DNA from: Lunularia cruciata | Lineage: Eukaryota > Streptophyta > Marchantiopsida > Lunulariales > Lunulariaceae | Length of the DNA stretch: 64,000 nt | Assembly: GCA_948567375.1 (NCBI GenBank) | Contig: OX419760.1 | Location: forward strand, 5,952,001 to 6,016,000 | Reading direction: 5' to 3' | Shown: one piece after another, positions 1-12,003 of the stretch | Layout: each line of letters begins with the position of its first letter | How positions within the stretch are numbered: position 1 is the first letter of the stretch | Notes under the pieces: generated by a model | Told to the model about the DNA's origin: nothing | What the model saw: only the letters and a program-made list of their open reading frames with translations | The model's database searches: none | Translations under genes and position numbers: made by a program

Positions 1-1625
1 AGTACATAGGATTTATAACCTTGTCTCAATAATAATAGCATGGTCTTTGATGTGTTCTCCACTCCAAGTACATCATAAAATATATAACTACCTTCAATCA
101 TGGACGTCTCTATAGAAACAATAATTTGGTAAACCTAAAAGTGTTGGATGTGGGAAAGAAATCAATAAATGGAAAGTATAATGAACTCCTCAAACATAAC
201 AAAATTTTGCAATCAAAGGATAAACATAAAACCAAACTTTAGAAATCTCATGTTTTATAAGAGAGAATTCTAGCCTTATCAAGAACAATTGAGGATGTTA
301 GTAAGGGTGTGTGAATACATATACTCATTCAGATTTTTTTCAGATACTCTTATAGTCTAAGGATATAAAGTCTATGAGTGAAGATATTAAGTATTAAGAT
401 GTGACAATGCATACTATAGTTGATATTTGCTTCAATATTCTTAGAGTCCAAGGATTTGAATGCAAGGAATACCATAAATAAATATTAATATTAATATAAA
501 TTTCAACTAATGCAATGCTCCTTAGTTGGTAAAACAAGAGCCAATATGATATAATATACTCCAAAGAAAATAAAGGGGAATAAAAATTTATTGAAAAGTG
601 TATAAAAATAAGAATGAGCATAAAGCATGGGAAATAGAATGAAGAATGAAGATGATATTCAATGAAAATCACTCTGACCAAAGAAAAAAATAATAAACTT
701 AAATAACCCATGGTTTAATTCTAGGATAAAAACATCTATAAAGTATATGGGCTAGAAAATATGGAATTGTCTTACATGGGAGGTATTTCCTAATGATGTT
801 GCATACTAATTTGAAATCAATATTATAGCAATATAGGATAATTGAAATTTTATATCTAAAATATTAGTTGAGTTTGGCTGGTAAAATTGCTAAAGTAGAT
901 TCTTTATTAAAAACCTCATATGGATTTCTTAGATGATAATTACAATGATAATGAAGATGCAAATAATCTCTAGTACCAAAGATACAAAGATGTTTAAGGC
1001 TCATCATTCACAGTGGTTTCCTTTGCCTTTGATTACAATGATTACAATTTCCATTTATTGTTGCTTGTGCCAAGAGCTTTATTCTTAAGGGTCGGTAACC
1101 ATCGTATTGAGCAATATATATGTCTTGAAGGTGAAAGTTACAATCTTAACTACGAATCTCAAAGGAGACGGACCAAGACAATCTAACCATAGCTTAATCT
1201 ACATTTGGGAATGTATGTTTAGTAGGATTTATATGCTTTTATTAATAATAATATCATGGACTTAGATATACTCTTCACTCAAAGTACATCATCAAATATA
1301 CATACTTTGAGTCATACAAGGATCTACAAGCACAATATTTGGTAGATCTAAAAGTGTTGAATGTGGTTAATCCAACCATAAGTGGAATATTTAATTGAAC
1401 TCCTAAAAAGAGAAATAGAAATCCTTAATCAAAAGCAAAACATAAAGCTAAATTCCCATAACTCTCTCTCTCTCTATAAGAGATAATTATAGCTCTATCA
1501 AGGACAAGCACATGATTGAGAATGTTAAGAATAGCATGAGAATACATACACTTGTTGAGATTTGCTTTAAAATGAATGAGGATATGAAGTTTATAAATGA
1601 AAGGAATATCATGCAAGTTGGTAGA
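1..1625. repeat. Old direct duplication in AT-rich DNA
   Basis: Positions about 9-420 and 1219-1620 align with each other over roughly 400 bp with many substitutions and small indels. Shared landmarks include a stretch ending in CAAGTACATCA, a phrase reading AAAAGTGTTG, and a run beginning AGAGA and followed by a CTATCAAG-type motif. The spacing is about 1.2 kb. Weaker similarity continues between about 1060 and 2045 (TTGTTGCTTGTKCCAAG), so the unit may span the whole interval. No convincing protein is encoded. It could be two copies of a noncoding repeat or parts of a decayed element. Confidence 0.5.
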
Positions 1626-4600
1626 GGAAATCAATCATAAGCTAATCAAAGATATGATAAAAAAATTCTTAGATCTTTAAGTATAATAAGTGTAAGAAGG
1701 AAAAGATGACCATGCTAAAGAACCAATCAGCAAACAAAGTGGATATAAAGGCCCATGCTAGCAAAGAGGCTTCTAAGCCCATGCTAAAAGAGTTGATGGT
1801 GCTATAACCTCTTGTGGTGTGAGATAATACTCCCTACACCATCATCTATGGAGGATATACTTACCCTCTCCAACCCAAAGTAAAGAAGATGTAATAAACA
1901 ATATCATCAAATTTATGTGATAAAAGAAGAGAACAATCTATAAGTAGGTAAGTAAGTGTCAAATAAGAGGCTCTAGGTTATATAACATCTTGTCAAAATA
2001 GAGTAATTATCTATGTATTTCCTGACAATAGAAAAAATCAGCATTAGTTGTTGCTTGTTCCAAGTGTCAAAGATAAAATGTTATAACTATTCTTTGCTCT
2101 TAGAGAGGAGCACAAAACTCTTAATTGTGAACCTTGGGGAGAATTTGAAAGAGTGAAGATCATGTTGATTACAAGTTTGACATTTGTGAATTTAAACTTG
2201 TAAATTTGAGTTCTCTAGGCCAAGTATAAAAATAGAAAAAAATCTTTAAATACCCCTCCAAAGATCCAAGGTACAGGTTTCATCTAAAAGTGGAAAACAA
2301 GACATGATAAGAACTGAAAGTGAGTAATAGCAAATGAAGGTCCACATATAAATTTTTTTGAAATCCCTTATATTTTTATAATGGCTATATACAAGAGGTA
2401 AATCTATACATATAAAGTTTCCAAAATGGGATCAGGGGGCAATTTAAATCCCTTACTAAACAAAGAATACAAAACAATAAGAGATAATATGAAAGGTATT
2501 TGAGATACAAAGTTGTACAAGGAAGTGTTAGGGTACTCTAATGCTAGTAGTAACCATCTCACATTCTCTTTGGATTGCCATAAAAAATTAGTATGGAGAT
2601 AAATATGCTAAAACTTATTTCTATTTTCTCAAAATGATTTATTTATAATTCCTCATAGAATTATAATTAAATCATAAATGAGAGTATATGTAAGAAAGAT
2701 CTCCAATAGTAAAAGATGAATTCCAAAGATTTCCTTTGAAAGTGCAAAGAGACACAATACACACAAAAGTAATGTAATGCCAAGTAGAACTTAACAACAA
2801 GCAATGCATTGATATAACAAGCAATGAATAACTCTAAATTTGGATGTAAAGTGCAAGATAACATGCAAGTGTTGAAAGACAAACTTGAGTGTCCATCCAG
2901 AGAGAAACATGGAAAATAGAGAAATTTAACACATGAGAAAAAGGAGACTCTATAACTTTTAGCTCATGTGGGATGAATTGCAAAGCCAAAAATGGAGTGT
3001 GATCAATGGTAAAAGGATGAAAAAATTTATAACGTAATTTAAATTTCTATAGAAAAGGGGGCTTGTTTTGAAGGTGAGAGTGTTTTAGTTGCATCATATA
3101 CTCTCTTGTCTATGCTATCATTAATAAGTAATGTAAGCATCAATGCTTTAAAGGTAGGGCATGGGATTGTGAAAACTTGACGAGCCTAATGGAAATTTCA
3201 TAAGCTTTTATGGTGTACAAATGTTTTGAATATAACTTATATTCTTAGGCATGGTCTATTGATGTTTTGATACACCTCCATGGGTGAAAAATAGTAAAGT
3301 CTATTTTAGGAAGAGTGTTAGTAGAGTCCAATAGGAAACATCTTTAGGGTAGCCATAATTAAATAAAAAATAAAGGAAGAGTGTTAGTAGATTCATAATA
3401 GGAAACATATTTATTGTAACCATATTCAATTTAAACAAATAGCTCACTTTATTATGAAGAGCTTAGAGCCAACCAAGTAATATAAGGGCATGGGGACATA
3501 ACTTATCTAAGTATGCAAAGAAAGAAAGTCTAAATATGATCAAGTGAATATAACCAAGTAGGGCTCTAATGAGGAATCAATAGAAAGGATTTGTATGCAA
3601 AGAGAATCTAGAGGAAGGTGAAAAAAAGTTGTATTTGCTTCATCATAGGCATTTTATCTCCATGTATGTTATATTAATCCTGCTCCTACTAAGGATAGAC
3701 TAGATAATTACTATGAGAGCCAATAATAAAGCAATATATATGGATATATTGTAGGAGCTTGTGGTAGTGGACATATATGGTCCTAACTTGAAGTAGTAAC
3801 TTGCTAGAAGGAGGGTCATAAAGGAGGTAGAAGGAGGGTCATTAATAAGGGATCAACCATGGAGGTATCATCAAGTATGAGATCTTCCATGGAACTCTCA
3901 ATATAGGATCCTACAAAGATAAATGCAAGAGATGTGAAGATCAGATATAGGAGACCCATCCTTGTGGACTCAAGTAATTGTAGGTATAGAGTGGAAGAGC
4001 TATTGGGCAAGGTTGTGGAACAGATTTCATAAAAGGAGACTGAGGTGCTAAATAAGGAGTATCATAGATAGTCTCTATATATCACTCATGCCAAAGAACA
4101 AAAACAAGGTATCCTAAAAAATGAGTTTTAAGACAAGAGTTTAATATCTTAAGAGGGAACATGAAAATGATGAAGGATAATGTATATGCAAGAAAAAGAA
4201 GAGTAAAACATAGAAAAAAGACACTAAATAAGACAAAATAAATTAAAAGGAAAATATAAAAAATAACAAGGCAAAAGTGAAATATGATGGTTTAACTTGA
4301 ACACACACTAAGATTTATCAAAATTTAACTCCAAAAGTAAGATGCACCTAAGAGTCACTATGATTTCTTTATATATTAAACTCTTGCCATAAAGGCTTAT
4401 TGTACAGAGGTTTATAGAAAAATTTTAGTTTCTTTTTTATGTGATTTTGTATAGTTGAGGAGGTGATCCTTTTGGTTATTGAGAAGAATTACTCTTTGAA
4501 GTAAAGTATTATGAAACATCTTTGCGTAAGAAGTAGGAAGACCAAAGAATACAAAATGCCATCCCAAAGAACAATCAGAGTGAAAGACAAAGGGGATGTA

Positions 4601-4640
4601 TTTTTGTATGAAGGACATATGACCAAAAACTATACTAGTG
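1626..4640. other. AT-rich stretch with no supported gene
   Basis: I see no open frame with a recognisable domain on either strand. Short minus-strand frames near 3816-4010 and 4412-4618 have a composition vaguely like linker regions of Ty1/copia polyproteins, but no catalytic motif supports this. It is most likely decayed repeat DNA. Confidence 0.4.
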
Positions 4641-6985
4641 TTTAAATGTTGTTGCCGCTGCCTAAGGAACTACTGCCAAAGGGGCCATTGACACCTCGCA
4701 CGAAACTCTCATGCGAATGGACAAGACATGCCAACCACTGAAGGGACAAGAGTCCAATGCTATAAATGATAAGTTGCTATGACCAAATTTATATTGAGAG
4801 TGAATTTTACATGGAGAGATTGTAGTTAGGGATCTCACAACAAAGGAATTATGTGAAGTCTTCCTTCTTTGGGTTGGGAATTATCAAGATGGTGAAGAGA
4901 AGAAGGCATCCAAAGTCAAATGGGTATACAAGTTGAAACCTATAGATAGATCACTGGGAGATAGAAGCATAGGAATATTTACTCATGTACTTGCATGTAT
5001 GTTTCTTTTATGGAATTTGGATTTTGAAACCCTATCATTGTTGCACACAATGATTAGTGCATAGCTAAAGGAGAGTGCTTGGGATAATGCTTAGATTTGG
5101 AGCAAAGAAGATTGGTAGATGGTCATGGGAGGAGATGTAGGTGCCCCAAAGGGAATGACATTCAAGGCAAACTTTAGCAATACTAGAAAGGAATCAAATC
5201 ATAAGATAATCAATTCCTTTGCCATAGAACATACTAACAATGGTTGGAGGGTTGGATTGTTGAAGGACCCAACTTGTCAAGCAATTGTTGCATCCTTTGT
5301 GCAGTTATTCAAGCCTTAATGCAATTTATATAAGCATCAACCAAGCAATCTTTTTCAAGTATGTTTGTCAAGGGGAATTGTGAACTAGAGCTTATTGTTC
5401 CATGTCTATACTCACCAAATAGTAACAGATTTGGAAGGAGATTATGGGCCACATTACATCAATCTCTTTGCTATGCACTTTTATATGGACATAAATTTAC
5501 TTACAAGAAAAGAAATGCAAAGTTTCCCAAGCCATTACCCATCCAAAGAATTTGTTTTTGCCAACTTGACGGTATAGAATTTATGAAGTCTCTTTGGGTG
5601 GCAAAAAAATGGTTCAAGAAGATTGGAAATGTTTTGGAGGTGACAAGGAAGCCAGCCTAGAAGAAAGAGCAAGCAGTTTCAAAGTTACACACAAAGCCAT
5701 TAGTGAGAGCCTCAAGGAGGCCAAAGAAGGTAGAAAAAGAAGTCAAACCTATTAACCCTAAACTTGATGTCAAAAAATAAGGCAAAAGATGAAGACAAAG
5801 TAGAAGAGGATAAGCTTACTCTATGGGAATTGGACTTAGATACCAAGTCCAAAGATGAGAAGGATTTGGAGGAAGTGGAGTTTGCATCATCTCCCAAAGA
5901 TATAGGGCTAGAATAAAACATGTTAGATATAGAAGGAGTTGATGACTTCCATTCAATTTACAATGCATTCTCAAACATGCAAAAGGTTGAGCAACACAAG
6001 GCAGTAGAGTTAGCCTTCATCACCACAACAATTATCTCCAAAGAGCAAGAACCAATGTTCTAAAGAAGATAAGTGAATCCAATGGATGGTGTGTGATTTG
6101 TTCAAGTAACAGTTTGTCCTCTTCTCAATTATCTACAAACCTTGGTACCTATGTATAGAGAATAACTGTCAAAAGTAACAATGTATTTTACACTGGCAAA
6201 GACTGTGCATGCAAATGAGTATGCAATGAGGGTAAAGCTAGAGCATACAAAGGATGAGGCTGAGACGAATCAGAATATTAAGAAGAATATTCTGTTGTAT
6301 TAAGAAGGATATGTCCGAGTGAATGATCTCTTGCATGAAAACCAAGAGCTCAAGAAGGAGGTACCTTAAAAATCTATAGGATTGCAATCCCATACATAGC
6401 AATTGAGATGCATACAAGATGAACTGACAAAACAAAAATTAGCTAGTTGGTAGAAGCAAAATTTACAGGCAAAATAAGTAGTTAGCACAACTAAGGATAG
6501 CAATTGAGAATGACCACAAGAAATTTACCATTTTTGAGTTGGGTATTTGTGGGTTATAAGAAGAAGATTGCTTTGTAAATTGAAGAGTAATTGAAGAAGG
6601 AGCAAAAATTGTGGGAAGTGGTGTGTGTTACAAGAGAAGAAGAGGTAGCAACTTGTATGAGGGAGCTCTTGAAAGCTTAAGAGAGAGACAAGATGAAGGT
6701 TGCCATGAACCAAAGAAAGTTGAGAAGGAAATGACCTTTCAAGAATTAAAGGTTTGGCTATTGGAAATAGTGTTGATTGCAGTTGAAGGTGCAATGAACA
6801 AGGCACAAGTGCACAAGTTTAAGTTGCAATAGTAGAGCCTAAGGAAGAAGACTGCAAAGGATGCAAGCACTAACAAGTTGATGGTCAAACTTTAGAATCA
6901 CTATGAACAAAGAATAGGTGAAACATGCAACAACCTTAGTATAGATAATGCTAGGATGAGTGGTAGGTTAGAGAAATTCATCAAT
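4640..6985 (+). mobile_element. Remnant D: ORF3 region of a C-family gypsy-like element
   Basis: Plus-strand coding remnants match, in the same order, the protein encoded downstream of integrase in element C1. A block around 4960-5070 resembles the C1 segment near 29900-29960. Positions 5119-5317 match the C1 domain near 29630-29790; both contain a G(W/Y)(R/K)V...DP...I(V)A/GA/SF/LM/VQ/EL/MF pattern. Positions 5395-5577 match the PHY...FA(V/M)HFY domain near 29340-29500. An acidic, lysine-rich coiled-coil tail follows to about 6980. No integrase or reverse transcriptase was recognised upstream. The remnant is broken many times and looks old. The function of ORF3 is unknown. Confidence 0.6.
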
Positions 6986-8373
6986 TTAGTTCAACTTGAA
7001 GAGACTTTGTAGTTGGGTTCTTTGAAGTAGTGACATTTTTCTGAAGGTCTTTGTAGTAGGATTATTTGGGTTAGGATATAGTGAGTTAAAGACAAATAGT
7101 GCAGCCGTTAGTGACTTCACTCATGATTGTAAGTATTGCAGAGTGTAGAATATAAAGTGATGGTGTTTTATAGTTAGAATGCAAGGGTTAGAGTATTGAT
7201 ACCTTTTGAAGGGAAATTAATTAAACATTTTCCCTTACAATAGTAAATTAGATGTTAGAGAAGTTAGACAATTGGTAATTTTGTGTATTCTCATGTATTT
7301 GTAGCTACTTAAGTTATGTACCAACGGTGATTTATTGTTCAATAGAAGCATGAATTGAATAAAATGATAGAGCAACCTGCTCTACATCACTTTTCTCAAG
7401 TAATATATGAGCATGTCAAAAGACCATGGTTCTTTTGACAATGGAAGGGTATGGAAGTAGTACCTTCAGATCAAACTAAATCATCTTTTTTAGAGTATTT
7501 GGTAAAATTTATCTTTTATGATTGTGAGTTTAGATTTTCTCTTTGTGCAATGAACTTTTTTGGTGAAATTTTTCTCATTTAGGAGTAGTTTTTGCTCAAG
7601 AGATAAATATGACAACTGACATTTATGACCCAATCTTTGTATCTAACCAGTTTTGGATAGAATCCTTGTGGGATCAACCAATTGCTCATTAATATTTTTC
7701 ATTTGTGGAATTAGTGAGTCATTACAAGGGCAATCATCATCCCATGCAAACATTGATGATGTGATGCATAATGAAAACATAACTAGTATATTAGTCAAAA
7801 ACTTCAAGTTATAATTCTTGACCAACTCTTCTTAATTTCATTCTTAATTTAATCTTGACTGCACCTAGAAGTCTATGCTTGAATTTACTCATAAAAAAAT
7901 TTCCTATTAATTTTTAAGCCAATATCCTTATTAGTATTCACAATTTAGTTTTGACTAAATAGAGATTGTTGTTAATGTTTCTTCATTTTAAGTCACCACA
8001 TCTTCATTATGTAAGCTTTTAAACTTTGCAATTAGAAACAATGCATTAGTTAGATAAGCTAAAGGTTCCTTTGTTATTGCATATAGTGGAAATCCTTTTT
8101 ATTGGACCAAGAATTCAATCTTTGATATCAAAAACCTTGTTTTTGTTTCTTGAAGATTTTCTCAAGGTTCTCAAACTCCTCATCATATGTATTTAATTGA
8201 AATTAGGATGGTGGATGATACGTATTTTCAAGTTGAGATGAATATGGCTTATAATCCCTTGTGGGAGATACTTGACAAACAAAATGGTGTTTCATATGAG
8301 ATTTCAACTCTACATAATAAGCAAATATGCAAACTTGTTCTATGATGGTGAACAAAGTAATATTGGCCAATTG
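6986..8373. other. Noncoding flank of D and target region of A1
   Basis: No gene is visible. A tract around 7030-7460, following the D coding remnant, has the look of an LTR 3' part: an AT-rich stretch, then AATAAAATG near 7358 and a GC-richer segment. No second copy exists in the window to prove it. The stretch ends in AATATTGGCCAAT, whose last five bases form the A1 target duplication. Confidence 0.35.
8369..8373 (+). repeat. A1 left target-site duplication CCAAT
   Basis: CCAAT directly precedes TGTAACA at the start of the LTR and recurs at 19379-19383, directly after TTTTACA at the LTR end. Five-base duplications are normal for Ty3/gypsy integration. Confidence 0.85.
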
Positions 8374-8769
8374 TAACAGTATGGAGTTTAACGATGAAGT
8401 TAGTAGGGCTAATGAAGTAGCAAATAAGACAAATTAGTCTAAATATTCTAGAAGTATCTAGTAAGCTTCTTGGGAAGCTTACTCGGCTAGCTTAGCTTGC
8501 ACCACAAGTAGGTAGCTTCTAAAAGCTTCCAACTAGCTTAGCTTGCATGCCAAGTAAGCGGCTTCTAGAAGGAAGCTTCTTGAGAAGCTTCCAAATTACT
8601 TGGCTTGCACTCCAAGAAAGCGACTCAAGGAAGTTTCTCCAAAGCCTTGTATGATCTCTATAATAGAAGAGCCAAAGCTCATGTTCGGCATTTGGAGTTT
8701 ACCCACATTCAAGTATCCCAATGTAATCTTCTATTCTCCTATTTCTCTCCTTGGTTTTGGTTATTTACA
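8374..8769 (+). repeat. A1 5' LTR (A family)
   Basis: It begins TGTAACA and ends ATTTACA and is 396 bp long. It shares its layout with the LTRs at 18311, 31558, 36773, 45437, 53715 and 58876: an AT-rich start, then several AGCTTCT/AGAAGCT palindromic motifs, a TATA region, and a pyrimidine-rich 3' end with CTATTTCTCTCCT. The palindromic part is rich in TTCnnGAA, the core of heat-shock elements. Confidence 0.9.
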
Positions 8770-8770
8770 T

Positions 8771-8782
8771 TGGTATCGGAGC
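8771..8782 (+). other. A1 primer binding site for initiator tRNA-Met
   Basis: TGGTATCGGAGC lies one base after the LTR end and differs at one position from TGGTATCAGAGC, the complement of the plant initiator tRNA-Met 3' end that primes many plant gypsy elements. Confidence 0.85.
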
Positions 8783-10410
8783 AAGAATGGGATGGATGGA
8801 ATTTGTGAACCACCAAATCCACTTCCACCAAACCATTGGGACATCCGTGTCCAAGTACTACCCAAGCACCATTTCACACGATTCATTATCTCACGCTTTG
8901 GGCAAGATTTTCTGCATATAATCATTTTATCTGAAGAACCCTTGGTGCTTCCAATTATAACTTATGGAGAATGGTGGATGTGTTGCATCTATGTATTAGT
9001 AAATTAGATCAATTAGGGATAGTATGACAGAGTAGTAGTCATGGCGGCAATGCCCATAGTTATCCTTGTTATGCAGCAACAAATTGAGCATCTAACTCGA
9101 TTGATGGATGAATGAGATTGTCAGCAACAAGAGCAGGTGGAGAGAGCACCCATTCGAGAGAGGAAAGAGCGCATCCTATTTCTGAAGCCTAAGGTATTTG
9201 AAAGCAAAAACCTTCTGGGTGCAATGGAAATTTTTTGGTTTGATTGTGAATGTTACTTTGGGGCAACAAACCTTCAAAATGAAAGGAAACAAATTCTATT
9301 GGCCTCAAGCCAATTGGATGGAGTGGCAAAACTATGGTGGCAATTCCAAGTGGAGCGAGCCGAGTGATAGTTTTTTATGCAAATCTTAACATGGGAAGAA
9401 TTCAAGAGTGCAATAATTGGGTGGTTCCAAGCTATAAACGCCACACGGGCTGCATGAGATAAGTTGGCAAAATTGAAGCAGATTGGCTCTATAAGAAGCT
9501 ATATCACTCAATTCCAAAACACCATTATGCAAATTCCAGATATACTAGATGAAGAAGCTCTAGATCGGTTTGTGAGAGGCTTGAAGTCACACACCAGATT
9601 GGAAGTAACTATGAGTGAACCCAAAGACTTGGAGGAAGCCATGCAGTGGCTTAACGCTTTGATTCCTTGGTTGCGACAACTTGGTCTCAACCTCAACCTT
9701 CTCCAAACCCACCCACACACTACACACGTGTGGAGGAGCTAACACCAATGGAGATCAATGCTATCCAGTGAAGACCACTTGGCATAGTAGATCATGAAAG
9801 ATTGCAACAAAATGGTGGATATTTCTATTATCGTCAAGTTGGACATTGCATTGTTGAGTGTCCACTAAAGATTGGGCAACCTTGACAAGTTGCCCAAATG
9901 GAGTTTGTAGAGTGGAGTGATCAAGGAAACAAGGAATCCCAATAGTAGATTTTGAGCCACCTTTCTGGAACTTGATTAGTTTCAATGGGATTCAAGGCTC
10001 GACCTATGCAAGTTTGCTTCACTTGCAAGGTATGATATCTAATTGTGGTTGATTTTGGGAGTTCAAAGAATTGCATGTCCATGAAATTTGCAAAGGAATT
10101 ATGTATTCCTATCAGGCTAGTAAGTGGAAGTAGATTGATGATGGCGGATGGTAGAAAAGGTGATGAGTTCCGTACCTCACATCCTATTACATTCAAGATT
10201 GGGAAGGAGTATTTGGAGTGTATGAGGTTTGTAGTGGCACCTCTACACTATGATCATATTAGGTCTACCTTGGCTTGAATGTCATAAGGTTCAATTTGAT
10301 TGGACCCGTAGACAAATCCAAGTACAACACCAGGAATTTTAGTAGGAAGGTAGGAATTTCCGATTAGGTTGTCACCTTTGAGTAAGACACCTAAGAATAG
10401 ACAATCCAAA

Positions 10411-10810
10411 GATGGGAAGTTTGTAAGGAAAGCAACCATAGAGCAAGCTTTGAAGAAAGAGAAGTCCTTAGAGGGGAAGTTTGTAAGGAAAGCAGCCATA
10501 GAGTAAGATCTGAAGGAAGTGAAGTCCCAACGTGTGAAGTTTGTCAAGAAAGCAGCCATAGAGCAAGCTTTGAAGGAAGTGAAGTCCCAAGGTGGGAAGT
10601 TTGTCAAGAAAGCAGCCGTAGGGTGAGCCTTGAAGGAAGATAAGTCCCTAGAAAGCAACCATAGAGCAAGCTTTGAAGGAAGTGAAGTCCCAAGGTGGGA
10701 ATTTTGTCAAGAAAGCAGCCGTAGAAAGAGACTTGAAGGAAGATAAGTCCCTAGATGGGAAGTTTATCAATGAAGCATCTATAGAGCAAGCTTTGGAAGA
10801 AGATAAGTCT
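10411..10810 (+). repeat. 60-bp in-frame tandem repeat, about 6.5 units
   Basis: The sequence repeats with an exact 60-bp period between the protease and reverse transcriptase of A1. Each unit encodes 20 residues of a basic/acidic, probably helical motif of the type GKFVKKAAIEQALKEVKS. One unit is partly shortened near 10651. The same linker in A2 (about 33390-33570) and A4 (about 55711-55890) holds only about three units, so A1 is expanded. The repeat could be a flexible linker or an interaction tail of the polyprotein; that is inference. Confidence 0.85.
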
Positions 10811-11266
10811 ATTTTTGCAGTATGGATCAAGCCAATTGCATTAGGAGAATTTGAGGAAAGTCAAGAGCCTCAACAAGCAATGGTTGATCAAATAGTTTAG
10901 GAGTTTGCAAACGTGTTTCCAGATGGTCTACCAAAGGGATTACCCTCTGATTGTGGTATGCTATTCAAGGTTGAGGTATTACTAAGGAGTACTCCAGTGA
11001 GTAGACCAATCTATTGGCTCTCACCAAAGGAGTTGGAGGAGTTACAAACAATACTTACGGAGTTGTTGGAGAAGGATTTCATATGATATAGTACATCTCC
11101 TTGGGGAGCATTGGGTACTATTTGTTTCAAAGAAGGATGGAAGGCTTTGTTTCTATATTGATTACCGTGTGCTCAATAAACAAATAGTGAAGAATGCATA
11201 CTCCTTGCCTTGAATTGATGACTTGCTTGATCAATTGAGTGGAGCATGATACTTCTCCAAGTTAGA

Positions 11267-12003
11267 TGTAATACTCCAAGGACAAGAGAAGAGAGAGAAA
11301 CACAAATTATACACTCAACATTCGATGTCCCAAAGGAGCACCTTCTCTTTATTATATAGACAAAGAGGATCTCCTTCAAGGAAGCTCCACCATAGGATTA
11401 GGCACATAGATAGGTGACCTTTCAGCAAGCTCCACCCTTGGTTTACTTACTTGGATGGGTGACATGTCGGTCTAGATCCTATCTGGTTTGTTAAACAAGC
11501 TTTGACCAGAGGGAATCTTTTAGGGAATCTTCCTGTAGGAGTCTTAGATTCCCATAAGGTACCGTTGGAAAGCTCTTGATGAGACAAACTAGGTGGAAGG
11601 AAGGCCAACCTTTCCACCGTTTGGGGGGGAGGGTTGCATATTTTTGAGGCCTAATTCATCCATTTAGGCTTCCGAAATTGCATTCAAAGATTTCAAGCAT
11701 ATTTCGATTCCTACTCTATTAGTAGAAGTCCCCTTTTGGTGATACCTCTTTTTGATCTGTTTAGTCCATCATGTGTAACATCTTTTAAGATGTTACCAAA
11801 CCAATTCTCACCTTTAAATCATATGTCTAGCTATTGGTTCTAAGGTTCTCAAGTCTATTTTGGTTTATGCTCTATTAGTAGAAGTACTCTTTTGGTGATA
11901 CTTCTATCTGAGCTATTTTTACCATCATGTATAACATCATTCTAGATGTTACCAAACCAAATTTCATATCTAGATCATATGGCTAGCTCTTGGGTTTAAG
12001 ATG
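11267..12003 (-). repeat. B1 3' LTR (B family)
   Basis: It reads TGTAATACTCC at its low-coordinate end and is the reverse complement of the B LTRs at 16950, 18602 and 43197. Its inner boundary is approximate because the final bases have diverged. Confidence 0.8.

Noticed and set aside
3816-4618. Ty1/copia polyprotein linker on the minus strand
   Set aside because: Only loose compositional resemblance; no integrase or reverse transcriptase motif could be read nearby.
10411-10810. CRISPR-like array
   Set aside because: The units are contiguous with no unique spacers, in a plant retroelement coding region. It is a minisatellite.
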